Shown here in pieces: positions 33,121 to 45,499 of a DNA stretch of 64,000 nucleotides. The notes under the pieces are model-generated. The model ran no database searches. It worked only from the letters and a program-made list of their open reading frames with translations, and was not told the origin of the DNA. Source of the stretch: Chrysemys picta bellii (lineage: Eukaryota; Chordata; Testudines; Emydidae); the NCBI RefSeq assembly GCF_011386835.1, contig NC_088799.1, positions 74,419,302 through 74,483,301 of the forward strand, given 5' to 3'. How positions within the stretch are numbered: the stretch's first letter is position 1; every line of letters begins with the position of its first letter. Both the position numbers and the translations under genes were made by a program.

Positions 33121-33350
33121 CCCTTGGACTCAGTTTCCCTATCTAAAATGAGGATTATATTAGTACCGACCTCCCACTGGTGGTGTGAGGACTGATTAGA
33201 CAACGTTTGTATACAATTATTGTTATTAGTATTGTGATAGCACTTTCCAGCCCCAGTCATTGATCAAGACCCCATTGTAGGCACTGTACCAACACGGAAC
33301 AAAAACATGGTTCCTACCCCCAAAGAGCTTATTGTCATGAAGATGAAATG
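33121..33350. repeat. MIR/L2-like tail followed by a conserved dispersed repeat
   Basis: 33126-33215 has CTCAGTTTCCCTATCTAAAA, GAGGATTATATTAGTACC and a GTGTGAGGACTGATTAGA block, the plus-strand MIR/L2 tail. 33225-33350 has CACTTTCCAGCCCCAGTCAT, ACCCCATTGTAGGCACTGTA and CCCCAAAGAGCTTATTGTC, the minus orientation of the repeat also seen at 27603. Confidence 0.55.
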
Positions 33351-34601
33351 TGCTGTTTATTCTTAGTATTATTAGTTTCCTCATCCTTATAAGATTAACA
33401 GGTAAAGCTGAAACTCCATGTTGACTCACTGTCCTTAAGTCCCTCCATTTGCTTAAGTACTGTAGCAAACCATTCTAAAGTACATAGGTTATGATAACTA
33501 AAATCATTCACTAGTTTGGAAATGCTAATGCCTAGAAGAGCATGATTAATGAAGGAAAACTTCTGGGCATTAATTGTATTCCCTTGCTTTTGTACATTTA
33601 AGTCAAGCCCCTATATGACTGTCACTTTTATTTTTGCATAACAGTGGAATTTAACAAAGAGAGAATTCAGAGGGCAAGGATCAAATTATTTGCATCTCCT
33701 CGATTAGAGTTGTGTTAGCAGACTGTGTCATAATCCCTGAATATCTGTTTCCCTGGTATGCTGATTATTAATGTTTATTAATTAATTAATTAATTCATCT
33801 AATTTTGAATAATTCGTCTAATATGCATAGTTGTGGATTTTAAGAAAGTGTATTGCAGGGATGACTTCATTAAACCATATGCCCATAAGGTTTCATGACT
33901 GACCACATTGCTGCAAGTTATTGGGGCAGACACTTTACTTTAAACACAAATAAATTATACTGATTGTAGGGACAAGAGCTTAGCTGATTTGTAGGGAGAA
34001 ATAATATGGTTTTGCTCCCATTGAAGTCACAGGCAAAGCTCCCAATGACTCCAGTGGAAGCAGCATTCGGTCTGAAAGAGGAAAAATATTTTTTAAATAT
34101 TTATTTAATAATTTTCCCTTTGAGAAGTCTCACAATCCCACTTTCTTCCTTTTTTCCTTCCTTCCTTTTCCTCCATGTTATTAATACATTTTGCTTCAGC
34201 TGACAGGAGTGACTTCCTGACACAACATCTTTGTTGCTGATAGGCAGCTTGAAACTTGAGAAGAGGGAGACAAAAGTAGCCAATCAAAAGTATTTTTTTA
34301 TATTTGGAGAACTAAAAAATGACCATTCTAGGACATGATGCTTCTTCTGCACACTCATGTTGAATAGTGCCATATGCTGTGAATAATCCAAAGCATGGAA
34401 ATATTTACGTAGCGTGTTACTACTCAAAATGAGTAAGACTCATTGTGCCCATAATGATTATGAAAATCAACAGACACATACAGCCAGAGCACAGGGAATT
34501 GCATAACTGTGAAGAAATTGTATTGTGGAACAGTATTGCTGCACTCTGATTGGCTCAGATAATTCTGTTTCAATATCATATTTATATGTAATGGATGTAA
34601 T
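33351..34601. other. No recognised feature
   Basis: AT-rich, with (TTAA)n at about 33776-33797 and a (TTCC)n patch near 34145-34170. Nothing coding. Confidence 0.35.
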
Positions 34602-34989
34602 CCTAGAATCATAAAAATATAGGGCTGGAAGGGACCTCGAGAGGTCATTCAGTCCATCACCTTTGAGCTGAGAAAGAATCAAGTATACCTAGACCATCCC
34701 TCATAGGTGTATGTCTAACATGTTCTTAAAAATTTCCAATGATGAGGATTCTACAACCTCTTTTGGTAACCTATTCTACTACTTAACTATCCTTATAGTT
34801 ACAAAGTTTTTTCTAATATCTATTCTAAATCTCCCTTGCTGCAGATTAAGCTAATTACTTCTTGTCCTACCTCCAGTGGACGTGGAGAACAATTGATCAG
34901 TCCTCAGTCTCCTTTTCTCAAGACTAAATGTACCCTCTCTTTAATCTTCCTTCATAGATCAGGTTTCTCCTTCTCCAGTCCTCACCTGT

Positions 34990-36480
34990 CCTCCATGCAT
35001 TCTCAAAGATGATTGCTAATGGTTCCAAGATTGCTTAATTACTCTATAGTGAATTTTGTCAGACCCTGCTGAACTGATTACATTCAACTTGTTTAAATAT
35101 TCATTAACCTGTTCTTTCACTATTGTGTATTTGTCCCAATTTTAATTGTGTTAAGCACCTGGTTACAATTAACTTTTTAGTGAAGACTGAAGCAAAATAG
35201 GCATTCAACACCTCAGCCTTCTTGGTGTCAACTATTATTAGTACACCTTCACTGCTAGGTAGTGGACCCACACTTTCCCTCATCTCTCTCTTGCATTTAA
35301 TGTATGTATAGACACTCTTCTTATTGCTTTTTATTACTCTTGCTAGCTGTAACTGATTCTGTGCTTTAGCATTTTTGATTTTGTCCCTGTTTGTGCTATT
35401 CCTTTGTACTGCTTCTTAGCAATTTGTCCGTGTTTTCACTTTTTATAGGATTCCTTTTTTATTTCGAGGTCATTAAAGAGCCTGTGATGGAGCCATATTG
35501 GTCTCTAACTATTCTTTTCTGTCTTTCCTTTGCATTGGGGCACTTTGCTATTGTGCCTTTAATATTGTTTCTTTGAGAAACTGCCGGCTTTCCTGAACTA
35601 CTTTTCCCTTACATTTTCTTCCCATGGAACCTTACCTATCTGTTCTCTGAGTTTGATAGTCTGATTTTTTGAAGTCCATTGTCGATATTATGTTGCTTTC
35701 ATTCCTCCCTTACCTTAGAATCATGATGTCATTATTTCATGATCACTTTCACCCAAATTGCCTTCCACTTTCAGATTCACAACTAATTCCTCCCTGTTAA
35801 TCAGAATTAAACATAAATGGTGGCCTCCCTGGTTAATTCCTCCACCCACTGAAACAAGAAGCTGTCCCACCCACTACATTCCAAGAACTTATTGGACATT
35901 TTGTGTTTTGCCATATTACTTTTCCAAAAGATGTGTGAGTAGTTAAAGTCCACCATTAAAGTGTTTTGGATATTTCTGTTTATAGAAATGCCTCGTCCAC
36001 CACCTCTTCCTGATTTGGTGGTTAATAATAGACCCCTACCATGTTGTCATCCATGTTCTTTTCCCCTTTTATCTTCACCCAGAGACTTTCAGTTGGTCTG
36101 AACCTCAGAACATGTGTTTACATTCTTGATGAACAGTGCAACACCTCTCTTTTCCCCCCATCTACCCTTCCTGAACAAGTTATACCCCTCGAAACCAATA
36201 TTCCAGTCATGAGATTTATCCCACCAACTCTTTGTGATGCGAGTTGTGTAATAATTTTGCCTATCTACTAATATTTTCAGTTATTTCTGTTTCTTTCCCA
36301 TACTCTTTGCATTTGTGTATAAACGTCTAAGATGTTGAACACATCCTGTTATTGTTTTTCCCCTTGTTGCTACTATGACTCTATTGTAATTTTAAATCCC
36401 CCTCAATGTCCACCCCTCTGTCAAGGTCACCTTTTTTTATATACTTACCTCGCTTTTGTTATCTGCCCCCTTTGAACCTA
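34990..36480 (-). pseudogene. CR1 ORF2 remnant: AP endonuclease and RT linker
   Basis: Recognisable minus-strand motifs are GVYY followed by a stop and then PPNQEEVVDEA near 35995-36050 (endonuclease 'GVCYRPP' block) and, near 35150-35330, remnants of KREMRES.GPLPSS.G and TKKAEV.NAYFASVFT (linker before RT, comparable with 11757). The active enzyme nicks target DNA and primes reverse transcription. The RT palm has been deleted and the reading frame is broken many times. Confidence 0.7.
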
Positions 36481-36509
36481 CATTAAAGCCCTCCTCACTA
36501 GGTTGGCAA

Positions 36510-37380
36510 ATCAGTGTCCCAAGACACTCTTCCCCTTCGCCAGATGGATCTCATCTCTTCCCAGCAGTCCATCTTCACTGAACAGCTTCCCATGATTGAG
36601 GGAGCCAAAGTCCTCCCTTCGGCACCATCTGCACATCCTTGCATTCATCTCCAGGATGTGTCTGTCCCAGTCTGGACTTTTATTCTCAACCAGATGCATG
36701 GGTGAGAACACAACCCACAACTCCCTCTCTCCTGTTCCCAGAGCTCTGTTATAACTACTGATCTGCTCTGTCATATCTGGCAGTGTCATTAGTGCCCACA
36801 TGGAAGAGCAGCATGGGATAGGGGTCAGAGGAATGGATGAACCTTGGCAAACTTTCCTTAATGTCTTACATGTGGGCTCTAGGCAGGCAGCACACCTGCC
36901 GGGATGTCAGGTCACATGGGCACATGGATGACTCTGTCCCTCTCAGAAGGATGTCCCCAACCTTCACCCCCCTTTATCTCCCTGTCTTGGATATGCTGGC
37001 CGTAAGCCTCCCAACTTTGGGGGCAAGTTGCTCCTCTTACCCAACTATTGGAATCTGTTCCTGTCCTCCTGTTGCCAGTACAGCATACTGGCTCTTTACC
37101 ATGATGGACAAGGGACTGGGGGTGGGGAACACTGTCTGCTTTCCAGTAGCAAGTAACCAGTCTCCAGTCTCCAGAGCAGCTAGTTCTCCTTCCCCCTCTG
37201 GTGCCACTGAAGTCTCCTCTACGTGGCTGTCACCCTACATCCCAGATGTCTCCATGTACATCCTATCGATGAAGTCCTTGTGCTCCTAGATGCTACACAA
37301 ATGAGCCACCTTCTCCTGCAGCTCTGCTACCTGCTTCCTGAGACACCTCTCACACTCTGAGCAGATGAAGGGCTAGCAGT
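36510..37380 (-). pseudogene. CR1 ORF1 remnant with SGNH-type esterase
   Basis: From the N-terminus: Cys block ICSECERCLRKQVAELQEKV with coiled-coil character (near 37370-37310), then VGDILLRGTE near 36930-36960, CCLPRAH near 36880, PMLLFHVGTNDTARYDR at about 36770-36810, and GRDEIHLAKGK near 36530-36560. These correspond to esterase blocks I (GDS), III (GTND) and V (DxxH). The catalytic Ser of GDS is Ile here. CR1 ORF1 esterases are thought to help particle or membrane association. This copy is inactive. Confidence 0.75.
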
Positions 37381-37690
37381 GATGTTGGCAGTGTGCTGTT
37401 TTCCCTTATGCAGGGTTCTTCCTTGCAAAGTACTGCAAGTAGAAGAGAAAACTACCTCCCTGCTTTCCTCTGCCGGCAAACTCATCTGCTTAACTTCCCT
37501 AGTTTTCCGGCTATCTTTGACTCATCAGCCATGTGTCTTAACATCCAATATGATACATATTTCAGTTCCCTTTGTTAGTTGACATTGTACAACTTCTTCT
37601 TTAGCTCACTTTCATAGAAATCTATCTTTCTAGAGCTCAAATTCTCATGAGTTCTCTTCCTGAGGCTACTTGCTGATAATCATGCTGTCT

Positions 37691-37934
37691 GTATGTTTGT
37701 AGTTATGAATCATTATGTGTCAGCACTATTTTATTTCCTACTGCCAAGTGCAGTGGCCAGCATTGATGTTAAATCTATGCAGTGTTATTGTATTATCAGA
37801 CAGCTTAAAGCAATGATACTTCTCATCTACAAATCTCAAATACATTATCCATCATGTCATCACAACTAGATCAGTGTGGGTAACCCAGCCTATGTTAAAT
37901 TACACACAAAAAACTACATTAAAAGAACATTCTG
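37691..37934. other. No recognised feature
   Basis: Spacer between the CR1 and the dispersed repeat at 37935. Confidence 0.3.
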
Positions 37935-38090
37935 AAGGTTGCCAACTCATATACTCAAAAATGACAGAATTAAGATTCCCTGTGCAACCATAATTCAGCT
38001 CCCTTGTGCATTATAATATAGTCTTTAATTACATGATCAGACACTGTTTTTTCAGCAGGACCCTGCCTTATTAATGCACAGGATTTTTTT
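37935..38090. repeat. Dispersed repeat paired with 30095-30262
   Basis: Starts GGTTGCCAACTCATATACTC and contains CAGCTCCCTTGTGCATTATA and ACCCTGCCTTATTAATGC, in the same order as at 30095. Family unknown. Confidence 0.55.
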
Positions 38091-38181
38091 AAAAAGCAAA
38101 CTTAAAAAAAACCCCAAATTCCACTATGTGTCATCATGTTGACACCCTCATGGATCACCAGCAGGTTTAGAATCTTTAGAT

Positions 38182-38400
38182 CAGTAGTTATCAAACTGTG
38201 GGTCAGGACCCCAAAGTGGGTCACAACCCCCCTTTAATGGGGTTGCCAGGACTGGCGTTAGACTTGCTGGGGCCCAGGGCCGAAGCCCGAGCCCAAGCCT
38301 GAGCCCTGGGTTCAGCCTACAGCCCCTCCTCCTTCCCCCCCCCCCACCTTTTGCCCCCCTCTGGCCCAGGGCAGCGGGGCTTGGGCAGGCTCAGTTAAGT
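38182..38400 (+). mobile_element. hAT/Charlie-like element, 3'-truncated
   Basis: Starts CAGTAGTTATCAAACTGTGG and runs through GGTCAGGACCCCAAAGTGGG and GGACTGGCGTTAGACTTGCT to a CCCCCC-rich core, a common turtle element. The right terminus is missing. Confidence 0.7.
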
Positions 38401-38639
38401 GATTTTCAGTATGGTTTACAGATATTTGCTGACAGCAGAGGAATAGTGAGACTCAGGAATCTATAGTCCCATTCCAGGCTCTGAAGATGAACGTCTAATA
38501 CTCTTCTGCCCATTCTCCCCATCAGCCTTGATCCTAAGCCAGGAGCCTGATGACTCTGAGAAGCTAGGAGCTGTGAGGGGTCAAGCATGAGCAGTGAGGA
38601 CACAATCTTTGCAGAATTTAGCTGCTAAAATCCAATAAA

Positions 38640-39010
38640 TCCCTACTGAGGATCTGCAAACTGTGACTTTTCAAAGGTGTATAACTTGGGAATATCTGGG
38701 CAGATTTTCATGGGGATGGCAAAGGCACATCACTGAGACAAAGGCCACCCCCTTGCCAAATTTCAAGTCTTTGTTCCAAAGCATGAGGGCACTAGAACTT
38801 TTCAAAGAAAAAGTTGCTAGAATTTTTTCACATGGGCAAAACAATGTGTTTTTCCCTAGATCTGTTCTTGGAAATGGATAAACCATTTCATCAGAAATTT
38901 TCAAAAAGAACTGAGCTTGAGGCAGACAGCCAGCATAGAAAATTTCAGCCTAAATGGTTAACATTTGGCAAAGTTATAAGCAACCGAAAAAGGGTCTTAG
39001 AATAAGAAAT
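38640..39010. repeat. Dispersed repeat of unknown class
   Basis: CTTGCCAAATTTCAAGTCTT, CATGGGCAAAACAATGTGTT and TTTGGCAAAGTTATAAGCAA are phrases of a repeat that I recall as common in turtles and birds. It contains two competing short frames on opposite strands, neither credible as a gene. Confidence 0.45.
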
Positions 39011-40035
39011 GTTAAGCATCCTTAATGATAGATAGCGATACCAGTCCCAACTATAATATTGTATGGCATTTGTATGTAAAATTTGTATAAATCATTTGTC
39101 ATATTGCTGCAGTAACATACTGCCATTGTAATAATTGGTAGCTATTGTAGCAGCTTTTGAGAGCCATCAGATAGGGTTGTTTCTGCATTAGGATCAAGGC
39201 AGGGCAGATTGTAAGGGTAAGCTCTATTGCTACTTTTAAAAAAAATACTCCAAAAATCCTAGATCACTTTTTTAATTAAAAATACCTAATGTCCTTTCAC
39301 TCTTCTTATATATACTAAAACATAAAGATTTCATAGAATCAAAAAGAATTTCAAAAACAGAGTCTACCCTATGTTATTATGTAAAAATACACCTTCTCCA
39401 CTGTAGCCAAATCACAGGTTCACAAAAATGCTGCATATTACAACCAATAAGACTTGGAATGCAGTGATCACTGTTAGCTCACTAGTGTTTGTCTCAAACA
39501 TTTCAGCTGTTGCAGGACATCTTTATACTATTTTGACTTTGTTAGAATGATACCAAAGAGGGGATGTCTCAGAGTTACTGTATCAATGGACAAAAGTTAA
39601 GCATAGTCATACAGGACAATAAACTTAGGCGAACTCCCTTTGTTTTAGGAAAAAGTTCCCTGAGCTGGCAGGCAGAAGGCCATGGTTCTAAAACTCACCT
39701 CTAGTACTGATCATACTTTATGATTCAATGCACTGAAGAGCTCATATTATTCATTTCCCCCTGTTTTAGGAATATGTTCACTGAAAGGTTGTACAAGGTG
39801 ACATCTGGTAAAAGAACCCAGGTCAGTATATGAGAGAGCCAAGCCTACTCCACTCAGTCATGTAGCCTTTCAGAATGAATGTTTTGAATCTATATTTTTA
39901 GCAATCCTGTACAAAATAACTGCTCTGACCAAAAGACAACACTCCCCTGCCAAGGGCGGGAATCCTCAGCTGTAATGTTCTATTCTGTCTAGCAAATAAT
40001 AGTGTCAAAATGTGTCTCATCCTCTCTAGTAGCTG
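39011..40035. other. No recognised feature
   Basis: AT-rich unique-looking sequence. Confidence 0.35.
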
Positions 40036-40378
40036 GTCTATAGCAGTGGTTCTCAACCAGGGATCTGGGGCCCCCTGGGGGCCAGCTTTAGACTTACTAG
40101 ACCCCAGGGCAAAAAGCCGAAGCCCTGCCATATGGATCTGAAGCTTGGGGTCCTGAACCCTACCACCCAGGGCTGAAGCCGAAGCCTGAGCAATGTAGCT
40201 TCATGGGGGGCCCTGTGGCATGGGGCCCCAGGCAATTGCCCTGCTTGCTGCCCCCCAACACCGGCCCTGGTTTTTATATGCAGGAAACCAGTTATTGTGG
40301 CACAGGTGGGCCACAGAGATTTTATAGCATGTTGGGAGGGCCTCAGAAAGAAAAAGGTTGAGAATCTCCGGTCTGCAG
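40036..40378. mobile_element. hAT/Charlie-like element, 327 bp
   Basis: Element 40044-40370 begins CAGTGGTTCTCAACC and ends GGTTGAGAATCTCCG, with an imperfect 8-bp TSD GTCTATAG (40036-40043) and GTCTGCAG (40371-40378). The interior has repeated GAAGCC blocks. Confidence 0.82.
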
Positions 40379-42076
40379 AAAAGATAATGGTCCAATGTAC
40401 AAAAGCAGTCTATGCAGAGGACTCTTACTGTTTCACATGATTGAATTTCTGTTTTTTCTGGGATTTTTTTTTAAACAATTGGTTTATTTAATACACACAA
40501 TGAGAAAATGTCCATATAGAAATGTATAGTTAAAATATATAATTTATGAAATATGGTACCACGTGCAACAAAACACAGGTGTTTCACATTTCAGTTATTT
40601 GCTGCACATTTCAGTTACTTCTGCCACATGTTGGCAGGTTTGAAAGTTATGAAGTATAAAGCCAAAAACAGATGCTTTGGAGGTAAGAAAAAAACACACT
40701 TTGGATCTCCGTGTGCTGCCGAACATTCCTTAAATAAGGGAAGTATCCATATGTTAAAACCCGATTACTAAAGTCATTTATTTGTAGATTGTATTTTGTG
40801 TTTATAGCCCTTGTAAACTCTTTCTGGTTATAGGCAAGACATGATGATATGGCAAGCAGAGCTAATATAGGTAGGGTCCTCATAGGGGAAAGGCTGGGAT
40901 GTCTATCAGTAAAGGAATGGCTTCCCTATGATTTCTCCTGTGAAGATCTAGATTGGGAGGGAATCAGTTAACTACTGGGGGGCACAGGATACTTTTTTAT
41001 TGGGAGGGAGGCTGACTTCTGTTCCAAATTCAGTGTTTTCTTTATTTATTGATGCAATCCCTACATGTTGAGGGGCTAAAGGCCTCCAACTCCAGTTGTC
41101 TATGTCCAAGTACAAGGAAGAAAAGAATAGAGAGGAGAGATGTGCAAAGGTTGGTGCTGACTGGCCAGATAGCCACTGACTTCTACATCTGCATACACTA
41201 AAGGTGTATTGACACTTGGAACTAGGGGAGTGATTTTCACCTCAAGTAGACATACTTGCTGTGACACACAGGGTCTTTGGCAATTGGTCCTCTCTTCTTT
41301 GCAAACAACTCTCACCTCAGACAGGACAAACTCCTACACCAAACACGTGTCTCACAGAATATTTATCCACAAAGAGTGATATGTAAGGTATCTAAAGACA
41401 GCTTGTAACTTTTCCAGTTTCATAATGATTGTGAGATGGATGTATGGGAAATATTTAAAGAATAATGTAACTACGATGGAAATATGAAACTGTGTTGAAA
41501 TCTTTATGGTCTTGGAATTAAAGTTAGTCACCGGGGGGCAATATGTCTCAGAAGGGACTTGTCACCTCTCCCTTTTTAGCCAATGATGTAATGCAAAGCT
41601 CAGTTGTCTAGCCTTGATCCATCCCAAGACTATCAATGGAAAGCCATCAGAGACAACAGCAGTCAAAACCCACTTGCAGGTTAAAAAGAAACATCGCAAC
41701 AGACAGATAATCACTCTGTGAATAAAGCCAAAAGACTGATTCAGTATACAGGTGGGATGGGGGAAGACCTTCTGCATTGTTTTACTAAGGAGACATCTTA
41801 GGGGAGCAGGGATGTTCTCATGAAAAATTGGATCCTGTTTCCCATGAAGCTACCAACAGATTGAATTTGGGGGGAGGAGGGGAAACCTACTGTATTAGAT
41901 AGAAAAGGTAACTATTAGTAAGTGTAGACCCAGGTTCAGGTTTAAATATTTTGTTTTGCATTGTAATAATTTGTTTCAGTCACTCTCTCTTGCTTTTAGT
42001 AGAATCTTTGTCCTTTCTTCAATAAACCTTCTTTTGTTTTATTACAAGTGCTGTGTGCAATACAGGAGCGGAATAC
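40379..42076. other. No recognised feature
   Basis: Unique-looking, with no credible ORF or repeat family recognised up to the inverted duplication. Confidence 0.35.
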
Positions 42077-43050
42077 TTTCCTGCTTCTTAGGGAAAGCTG
42101 CAGTGCTGTAGGACTGAACTCCCACTGAAATCAAGTTTTCCTGCCTGACTGTGCAACTTCCTTCTCTGATTTTACTCAAATATAGAAATAGACAAGGGGA
42201 GATAGGAAAATATGCCTTGAAGAAAGATGACGTTGGTGAGTGCTGGCATTACTTAACACCTCTGAAAATCACACTCAATGTTATTAATTTGCAATGATAG
42301 TAGCACAGTACAGTGTGTACAATTTATATTAATACTGCATTCTTCATGCTTTTAAGACTCTTTCTCAGGCCAGGTCTACACTATAAACTTACATCAGTAT
42401 AATTACATTGCTCAGGGGTGTGAAAAATCCATATCCCCTATGCAACGTAGTTATACCAACCTAGCCCCTGGTGCAGACAGTACTATGTTAACAGGAGGGC
42501 ATAGTTAACACCTCTCACAGAGGTGTTTTGACTTTGCCGATGGGAGAAGCTCTTTCATCGGTGTAGCAGCATCTTCACTGAACCCCTACAGAAGTTCAGC
42601 TGCACTGCTGTAATGTTTTAAGCACAGACCTGGAATATACTGCTCCTTTGGGGACAGAAGGTCAGATTTCTGGGACTATCCAATGTCAGGGGCTGGATAT
42701 CACAGGAGAATGCTTCTAAAAGTCTCAGGAACTGGGGTACCTATTGTTAACCTGCAATGCAAAGAGAAGGTTGGCACAGCCAGAGGAGATGCTTCAGTGG
42801 CTGAAAGGCTGGTGGTATTAGGGAGATGACACCCAGCTAAGTACAGGTAAGAATCCCTCACGCTGCAGGCAGGGGATAACAAAATGACTCAGTCCTGGGT
42901 GCCCCAAGAACACACTTGCACTCTCTCTCACTGAACTAGCACTAAAAATTAGCACTATTACTAAAAAACAGTAATGTAACTGCAGTAGAACTGGCAGCAG
43001 TGGCATGGGCTAACCACCCGAATACACACCCAACTGGACCCCCTGGGTAT
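42077..43050 (-). repeat. Left arm of a 0.97-kb inverted duplication
   Basis: This arm is the reverse complement of 53611-54590, with few substitutions and small indels (by eye about 98% identity). Both break sharply: outside 42077 and 54590, and outside 43050 and 53611, the sequences are unrelated. It includes a 265-bp DNA transposon and unique-looking flanks on both sides, so it is a duplication of a mosaic rather than two independent transposon insertions. Confidence 0.9.
42369..42633. mobile_element. 'CCAGGTCTACACT' DNA transposon
   Basis: Begins CCAGGTCTACACT and ends AGCACAGACCTGG (inverted termini). Copies occur at 53325-53589 and 54033-54297 in the opposite orientation. No TSD is visible around it. 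Confidence 0.65.
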
Positions 43051-43569
43051 GTACTCAGCTGCTGCTCTCAGCTGCCTGTGCTACCACAGCTACACCGCTA
43101 TTGTTAACACACCAGTTGAATGACAGCTAGCATGGGTACATCTACCAAACCGGGAATCACACCCCAGTTCCAAGTATAGATGCAGCCTCAGATTGTAGAG
43201 CACGAAAAGATACAAAAGTGCTTCCAGTGGCCCAGCTTTGCAATTACTGCCAGGAGCTGGCTCATTCCCTTGGCTCTATCTCGGTGGTGACTGCAACATT
43301 CTTCCCTCACTTATCCCTATCCTACTCCACACACGTAGGAGAAACTTTTCAAGAACAGCTTGTCACTGCAGGCTGGTGACATAATATGTTTGACCCTCAT
43401 AAAGAAGGGCAGGGAAAGGCTCAAATGCTTCATGACTTATATTATACTGTCATTCAGTTGAACCTGGGGTGATCAGCTACACCTGGGCCAGTTTACATTT
43501 TACACCCACATTTTCCAAAACAGATGGATGGTTTTGAAAGGAGAAGAATGCAGCTTGCTCATTTAGCTG
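43051..43569. other. Repeat-like unique sequence
   Basis: Includes a TCTACCAAACCGGGAATCAC-type stretch near 43140 that may be part of another old DNA element. No gene. Confidence 0.3.
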
Positions 43570-43572
43570 TTT

Positions 43573-44513
43573 ACTCCTGGGGAAAACTGCCCCCCAAAAA
43601 TTAAAAATTCTGTGCACAATATTTTAAAATTCTGCAAAATTCTGCACATTTTATTTATCAAAATAACACAATATAATCACACCAGTTTCAATTATTTTGG
43701 TGATTTATTTCAAAATACCTGTCAGCAACTATGTTTGTAATGATATAGACAACAAAAAAGATTCAGGAAATGTTTTTTGACAAATAGATTCCTTACATAT
43801 TAATACAAAACTCTGAGTAATAATTCATTTAAACTACAATACAGAACAGTATTTCCTGCACTCCTAAGAAGAAGAGCAAAGGCTTGGGGGAGTCAGGGAT
43901 AACAGAGGAGCTGAAGGAGATGGAAGTAATTGCTGGGAAGGAGCCTTGGAGTGAACCTGGAGGGTTCTTGGGTGTGGGTGGGAGAAGTATGGAACAGTTT
44001 TTTTGGGGGGGAGAAATTGCTATGGAGTTGGGGAGCCTCCCCCATGCAGACCCCAGATGACCCCTAGCTTCTTCCAGTCAGTCAGGCACATCTGCCTCTG
44101 TCCCCATGTGGCCCTGCACCGCCATTCAGACACACACCCCCAGTTCCCCAGCCCCATGTGGCCCTGCACCCACTCCCATTCTATGCCCCCAACTCACCCT
44201 TCTGGACCCCAGTCTATATTACCCCCCCAGCAGCCCCATGTACCCCACTCTGTCCATCCTCCCTATATCCCCCCCCTCACCTGGCTCCACAGGCATGTCA
44301 CTATGAGAAAAGTAGCTTCTGCTCTCTCCCTATTGGCTGCTGGCTGCTACGGTGAGCCGGCTGCCCTCTGTTCTGGCACCACAGCAGCCCTTGGTGGGCG
44401 AAAGGCATAACTGCAGTGCTTTGCTGGCAGACTGTATATTCTGCAGAGAGAAAAAATCTGCGGGGAACAACAAATTCTGTGTGTGTACAGTGGCACAGAA
44501 TTTCCCCTGAAGT
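43573..44513. mobile_element. TIR DNA transposon ('CTGGGGAAAACTGC' type)
   Basis: The left end TCCTGGGGAAAACTGCC with AAAATTCTGTGCACA and the right end TGGCACAGAATTTCCCCTGA are inverted counterparts. The middle holds a C-rich tandem block (CCCCATGTGGCCCTGCACC) at 44100-44260. Boundaries are approximate; TSD not resolved. Confidence 0.65.
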
Positions 44514-45320
44514 AGATGTATTCCCTGATCCTTTAATATGTTTGTATGTACCCATACTCACATTTCTTCCTTCACGCATACACTTGTACCTGGCCCGTTT
44601 CCTGAACTATACACCTAAATCTGATTGAGAATGGTTCCACCACACAATTTTAAGCAAGAAATGTGTATCACACCACAGTTTGTTTTAAATTACTGAAAAA
44701 CCCCAAAATCCAAGGCAAGGACGTAAGTAGATACATTCCTCAGGATACAAAAAGAAGAACAGGAGTACTGTTCCTCAGGATACAAAGTTTACCTAGCACG
44801 TATTGCTTTCTAGTGATTTACAGTGAGCAAATGTTTATCAACCATAATTTTATGAAAATGACAATTGAACCGGACATCTGGTGAGAATTCATTTATGCCT
44901 TTTTACATTTTAAACAACCTGGCTATTTTTACTCTCTTAATCCTCTCCAAGGGAGGGCGATGTAATGAAGCATGGAGCTGGAAGTAGGCCACACCTCAGT
45001 TGGAAAATGTCAAATTCTAGTATGCAGCCCTCAAAAACATAAATCATACCTGTGCATTTTTAAAAATACCAAAGACAGAAGGAATGATTATAAAAGCATG
45101 TTACCTGAATGATATACAGCATGTTTACAAGAAAGAGGACTTTTCTGGTCTTTCTTTTAATGAATGAATGTAATAAAATATTTGCTTGGTTGAAGTCTAT
45201 AATATATAGTATTTTGTTTTTGCTGAGGAATTTTTTTAACATCCTTCAGGTTTTCAAATCCCACTTATTATTCTATTGTCAGTTATTAAACAGGTCTACT
45301 TTAAAGATTTATGGAGATAT
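44514..45320. other. No recognised feature
   Basis: AT-rich; nothing recognised. Confidence 0.35.
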
Positions 45321-45499
45321 CCCATCTCCTAGAACTGGAAGGGACCTTGAAAGGTCATCGAGTCCAGCCCCCTGCCTTCACTAGCAGGACCAAGTACTGA
45401 TTTTGCCCCAGATCCCCAAGTGGCCCCCTCAAGGATTGAACTCACAACCCTGGGTTTAGCAGGCCAATGCTCAAACCACTGAGCTATCCCTCCCCCCCA
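45321..45499 (-). mobile_element. tRNA-derived SINE with CR1-like tail
   Basis: On the minus strand it opens with a tRNA head: GATAGCTCAGTGGTTTGAGC (A box), an anticodon arm CCTG-CTAAACC-CAGG, and GTTGTGAGTTCAATCC (B box). It ends GGTCCCTTCCAGTTCTAGGA, the CR1 3' end. This is the layout of the tortoise Pol III SINE, which is thought to be moved by CR1 reverse transcriptase. Confidence 0.85.

Larger units (their letters stand above)
34602..37690 (-). mobile_element. Old, nearly full-length CR1 LINE
   Basis: The 3' end is at 34602 (plus strand TAGGGCTGGAAGGGACCTCG). Going upstream on the minus strand come a short ORF2 C-terminus, a deletion of the RT core near 34985, the RT linker (35100-35640), the endonuclease domain (35640-36480), ORF1 with an SGNH esterase (36510-36960) and a Cys-rich coiled-coil region (37250-37380). 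It carries stops and shifts throughout. A CR1 reaching ORF1 is uncommon because most are 5'-truncated. Confidence 0.8.

Noticed and set aside
42700..42882. Conserved 60-codon peptide (same at 53783-53965) as a gene
   Set aside because: Similarity is explained by the inverted DNA duplication; identity extends equally into non-coding flanks.
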